7,828 nucleotides of DNA from Sphingomonadales bacterium (GTDB taxonomy: Bacteria > Pseudomonadota > Alphaproteobacteria > Sphingomonadales > Emcibacteraceae), in NCBI GenBank assembly GCA_011051815.1, contig DRKK01000211.1, positions 1 through 7,828 on the forward strand, written 5' to 3'. A program made the position numbers and the translations under genes. Below are positions 4,659 through 7,828 of the stretch, piece after piece (within the stretch, counting starts at the first letter, position 1; each line of letters starts with the position of its first letter). The notes below the pieces were generated by a model. It had not been told where the DNA came from. It did no database searches and saw only the letters and a list, made by a program, of their open reading frames with translations.

Positions 4659-5765
4659 ATGATTGTTGGTGTGCCAAAGGAAATTAAAATACATGAATAT
4701 CGTGTTGGTTTGACGCCGGGCAGTGCGTCTGAATTTGTCCGAGGCGGTCACAAGGTTATTGTGGAAACCGGGGCCGGGGCCGGCATTGGTTTTTCAGATG
4801 ATGATTACCGGGCCATTGGCGCGGACATTATTGCTACGGCGGCAGAGGTCTTTGCTATGGCTGAAATGATCGTCAAGGTGAAGGAACCTCAGCTTCCCGA
4901 ATGTGAGATGCTGACCGAAAATCATTTACTATATACCTATTTGCATTTGGCGGCGGACCCGGCACAGACGGACGCGTTGATGAAATCAGGCTGTACGGCC
5001 ATAGCCTATGAAACCGTAACTAATGAGCTGGGCGGTCTGCCGTTGCTTGCGCCCATGAGCGAAGTCGCCGGACGCATGTCCATACAGGCCGGAGCCCACG
5101 CGCTGGAAAAAGCGGCGGGCGGCATGGGTATTCTGCTGGGTGGTGTGCCGGGCGTAGCCCCGGCGAAGGTTGTGATCATCGGCGGCGGTGTGTCGGGCAT
5201 GAATGCGGCGGAAATGGCCGTGGGCCTTGGGGCTGATGTGAGCGTTTTTGACCGTAATATCGACGTGCTTCGGCGGCTGGACGCCCGTTTCCGGGGGACG
5301 GTCAAGACTCGCTATTCCACGGCACATGATCTTGAGGAAGCTGTGCTGGAGGCCGATCTGGTGATCGGGGCGGTTCTGGTGGCTGGGGCGGCGGCGCCGA
5401 AACTGGTGTCTGCGGATATGGTCAAGCACATGAAAGACGGCGCAGTTCTGGTGGATATTGCCATTGATCAGGGCGGCTGTTTTGAGAACTCCCACCCGAC
5501 GACCCATGCGGACCCCACCTTTATCGTGGATGGTGTGGTGCATTATTGTGTGGCCAATATGCCGGGGGCCGTGGCCCGAACCTCAACCTTTGCTCTCAAT
5601 AACGCGACCCTGTCTTTTGGCTTAGCCTTGGCCAACAAGGGCTGGAAACAGGCATGCCGGGATGATGCCCATTTGGCCAACGGGGTTAATATTTCCGGTG
5701 GTCATGTGACTTATGAGGCGGTTGCCAAAGACCTTGGCAAAGAATATCACCCGTTGGATTTGTAA
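4659..5765 (+). CDS. ald: Alanine dehydrogenase (NAD-dependent)
   Basis: The enzyme catalyses reversible NAD-dependent deamination of L-alanine to pyruvate and ammonia in the cytoplasm. From the ATG at 4659 it has 368 residues, the usual family length. In that numbering the catalytic and substrate-binding residues fall at the canonical places: R15 (EYRVGL), K75 (KVKEP), H96 (YLHLA) and D270 (AIDQGG). The NAD-binding motif GGGVSG is at 175-180, with an acidic D198 at the end of the second strand that favours NAD over [14 protein letters not shown] (301-310) is a family signature. An ATG at 4653 would add two residues, but AGAAAG (4645-4650) is 8 nt from the ATG at 4659 and only 2 nt from the other. 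The gene is controlled from a TATAAT promoter facing the divergent Lrp2. Its last 19 bp overlap the convergent dsbD-like gene. Local G+C is high (65% in the line at 5161). Confidence 0.97.
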   Translation: MIVGVPKEIKIHEYRVGLTPGSASEFVRGGHKVIVETGAGAGIGFSDDDYRAIGADIIATAAEVFAMAEMIVKVKEPQLPECEMLTENHLLYTYLHLAADPAQTDALMKSGCTAIAYETVTNELGGLPLLAPMSEVAGRMSIQAGAHALEKAAGGMGILLGGVPGVAPAKVVIIGGGVSGMNAAEMAVGLGADVSVFDRNIDVLRRLDARFRGTVKTRYSTAHDLEEAVLEADLVIGAVLVAGAAAPKLVSADMVKHMKDGAVLVDIAIDQGGCFENSHPTTHADPTFIVDGVVHYCVANMPGAVARTSTFALNNATLSFGLALANKGWKQACRDDAHLANGVNISGGHVTYEAVAKDLGKEYHPLDL

Positions 5766-7807
5766 TCTATAAGCTCCGTCAGCATGGACGGGGTGAGTAC
5801 CTGAGGCAGTTGCCGGGCTTTGCCATCTGTGGGATACCAGAGATAGAGCGGAACCCCGGCGCTGCCGACCTCTTTCAGGAAGGCGGTGATTGCCGGATCG
5901 CCCCGGGTCCAGTCGCCGCGCATGACCTTGACCCCGGCCTTGTGAAATGTGGTGACCACGGATGCCGATGACAGGCTGGTGGCCTCATTGACCTTACAGC
6001 TCAGGCACCAGTCGGCGGTCATATAGAGGAAAACCGGCTTGTGGTCGGCCCGGAGTTCTGCCAGACGGCTTTTTGAAAAGGCCACCGTTTCAAGTTCGCC
6101 CAGATCAACATTTGTATTGGCAATGGACGGGGTTGTGTTAATCACATTCAAAGGCAGCAATAGCGTCACCAGAACCGGCAACAGCACTGGCCAGCTTTTC
6201 TTGTCAGAGAACTGACGCATCCCATACCACCATAGGCTGATGGCCAGCATAAGAGCCATAGCCAGCGCACCGGCCATCATATTGACCCCGGCCTGTCGCC
6301 CGACAATCCACGTCAGCCCAAGGGCGGTAATGAACATGGGGACACTCAGAACCTGACGCAGTTTCTGCATCCAAGCGCCGGGTTTGGGCAACCAGTTCCG
6401 CATGGGTTTGATAAAGCCCAGCGCTAGAAAGGGCAGGGCCAGCCCCAGACCAAGACCAAAGAAGATGGCCATGGCTTCGCTGACAGGCAATAACAGGGCC
6501 GCGCCCAAGGCACTAGCCATAAACGGCCCGGTGCAGGGGGTGGCGATAAAGGCGGCCAGTGCGCCAGTGCTTATGGCCCCGGTAAAGCCGCCCTTTGCCT
6601 GACCATTGCCGCCGAGGGTCGGCAGCTCATACAGGCCCGCCATGTTGGTGGCAATGGCGGTGACCAGCAACAGCAGGAATATAACCACCCGGGTATCCTG
6701 TAACTGAAAGGCCCAGCCCAATGTCTGTCCACCACTGCGCAACAACAGGAGGGCCGCACCGAGGGCAAGGATCATGCTGATAGCCCCGATACTATAACCC
6801 ACGGCCTCTGTCTTGGCGGCGCGATCATCCCCACCGGACCGGACCAGTGCCATGGCTTTAAGGCTTAAAATCGGAAAGACGCAGGGCATCAGGTTAAGCA
6901 ATAACCCGCCCAATATGGCCGCCCCAAAGGCCAGCAGGAAGCTATAGCTGGTGGTTTCGATTATATCGTTCTGGATAACAGCCGGTAAAGACATGGCCGC
7001 CGGGGCCGTAAATCTATAGGCCTGCATTTTGCCATCGCGTGTGTCAATGCGCAGGATACCGGACATCTGTTCGCCCGCTTTCACGTCCCCGACGGGAATG
7101 GTTATGATCAGCCCGCCTTCTGCGGCGGTAAATGTCTGTCGCGCCCCATCGCGGATTATTTTTGCCTGATCATTGAAGATACGGGCTGTTTCCCCATCGG
7201 ACAGGGTAATACCGGGTACAAAGATGCGGATATTTTCTTCATTGGCCTGAAACCTGGCCCCGATCTCTAGCGGTTGGGGCATTTTCATTTCGGCATGCTT
7301 GAACAGGGCAAATTCGGCCAGATCAATCCGGCCACTGCCCACCGGAACTGTCAGATCAAGGCGCACCGGATCGGGGACACAGCTGCTGTCTGAACAGACC
7401 AGCAGGTCAAGGTCCAGCCGGAGCGGAAGATCATTCTTTTTTGATATATTGGCAGGGACAGATAACTCCTGTAGCAGGATTGTCTCGCCCGCATGGACGT
7501 TTGAGGCAATACCGCCCAGCATAAGCAGGGTCGGGGCGGGATGGCGCAGCTTGCCCACAGTTAAACCACGGGGCAGGGTCCAGTTCAGTTTGGGGGCATA
7601 GCCGGATTCCCCGGGATTGGACCAATATATATGCCACCCCTTTTCCGGTTGTATCAGCAGAGCAATATTGATTGGTTTCCCCGGTTTGGCACTTAGTCTC
7701 TGTACGGCAATCCGGGCATCATAATGGGTGCCTTTCGCAAAAGATCCGGCAAAGGCCGTTTGTACTGAAATGGCCAGAAACAAAGTGGCAAGGAGAATAC
7801 GATACAT
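5747..7807 (-). CDS. dsbD: DsbD-family thiol:disulfide interchange protein (protein-disulfide reductase)
   Basis: This inner-membrane protein carries reducing power from cytoplasmic thioredoxin to periplasmic disulfide-bond and cytochrome c maturation proteins. It has 686 residues. A signal peptide covers about 1-20 (ending AFA before G21). The periplasmic N-terminal domain has C138 and C143 (VCSDSSCVPD). About eight hydrophobic segments between 287 and 556 carry the redox pair C309 (LMPCVFP) and C425 (ATPCTGP). The C-terminal thioredoxin-like domain has DWCLSC (C601, C604). These six cysteines are the only ones in the protein, one pair per domain, as in E. coli DsbD. The long N-terminal region resembles the ScsB branch, but no scsC or other scs gene is visible. 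AAAGGA (complement of 7816-7821) lies 8 nt before the ATG. The 3' end overlaps ald by 19 bp. The promoter lies outside the window. Confidence 0.95.
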   Translation of the reverse strand: MYRILLATLFLAISVQTAFAGSFAKGTHYDARIAVQRLSAKPGKPINIALLIQPEKGWHIYWSNPGESGYAPKLNWTLPRGLTVGKLRHPAPTLLMLGGIASNVHAGETILLQELSVPANISKKNDLPLRLDLDLLVCSDSSCVPDPVRLDLTVPVGSGRIDLAEFALFKHAEMKMPQPLEIGARFQANEENIRIFVPGITLSDGETARIFNDQAKIIRDGARQTFTAAEGGLIITIPVGDVKAGEQMSGILRIDTRDGKMQAYRFTAPAAMSLPAVIQNDIIETTSYSFLLAFGAAILGGLLLNLMPCVFPILSLKAMALVRSGGDDRAAKTEAVGYSIGAISMILALGAALLLLRSGGQTLGWAFQLQDTRVVIFLLLLVTAIATNMAGLYELPTLGGNGQAKGGFTGAISTGALAAFIATPCTGPFMASALGAALLLPVSEAMAIFFGLGLGLALPFLALGFIKPMRNWLPKPGAWMQKLRQVLSVPMFITALGLTWIVGRQAGVNMMAGALAMALMLAISLWWYGMRQFSDKKSWPVLLPVLVTLLLPLNVINTTPSIANTNVDLGELETVAFSKSRLAELRADHKPVFLYMTADWCLSCKVNEATSLSSASVVTTFHKAGVKVMRGDWTRGDPAITAFLKEVGSAGVPLYLWYPTDGKARQLPQVLTPSMLTELIDYKSNG

Positions 7808-7828
7808 GAAAAAAATCCTTTTCGTGTC

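Noticed and set aside
4986..5543. Minus-strand open frame of 185 codons inside alanine dehydrogenase
   Set aside because: It is antisense to a fully conserved ald with all catalytic residues. The product is histidine/arginine-rich in the way typical of a shadow frame in GC-rich DNA.
5774..5793. Hairpin (7-bp stem with one G-T pair) just after the ald stop codon as a terminator
   Set aside because: No T-run follows on either strand, and the stem lies inside the dsbD C-terminal coding sequence, so coding constraint explains it.

Overview
The window looks like chromosome of a Gram-negative bacterium, most likely a moderate-GC alphaproteobacterium. The evidence is a fused-type indolepyruvate ferredoxin oxidoreductase, divergent Lrp/AsnC regulator-enzyme pairs, a Gram-negative type merR-merT-merP set and a periplasmic DsbD. 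This is inference from gene content; no rRNA or other marker gene is present.

Layout. Positions 1-1828 (minus strand) hold the N-terminal 609 codons of an indolepyruvate ferredoxin oxidoreductase that runs off the left edge. It is divergent from an Lrp/AsnC regulator (1975-2457, plus). A compact mercury-resistance type module follows: merR (2437-2841, minus) is divergent from merT (2930-3289), merP (3302-3586) and a 67-residue, cysteine-rich GDCCVxC-domain protein (3601-3804). No mercuric reductase is present. A 60-codon minus-strand ORF (3801-3983) and a second Lrp/AsnC regulator (4038-4526, minus) come next. The second regulator is divergent from alanine dehydrogenase (4659-5765, plus). The right end is a complete DsbD-family thiol:disulfide interchange protein (5747-7807, minus).

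How the parts work together. Two regulator-enzyme units for amino-acid catabolism (Lrp1 with aromatic 2-oxoacid oxidation, Lrp2 with alanine deamination) bracket the metal module. The mer promoter has the MerR-family architecture: a 19-bp spacer holding a perfect 7-1-7 dyad. Its dyad resembles the PbrR/CadR (lead/cadmium) operator as I recall it, more than the Tn501 mercury operator. Sampled lines inside the mer block are clearly lower in G+C than the flanking enzyme genes, which suggests acquisition. No transposase, integrase or flanking repeat is visible.

The window is densely packed. All three convergent gene pairs overlap at their 3' ends (21, 4 and 19 bp). The longest gaps are the two divergent promoter regions (146 and 126 bp). 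I see no tRNA, rRNA, CRISPR array, riboswitch or insertion sequence.
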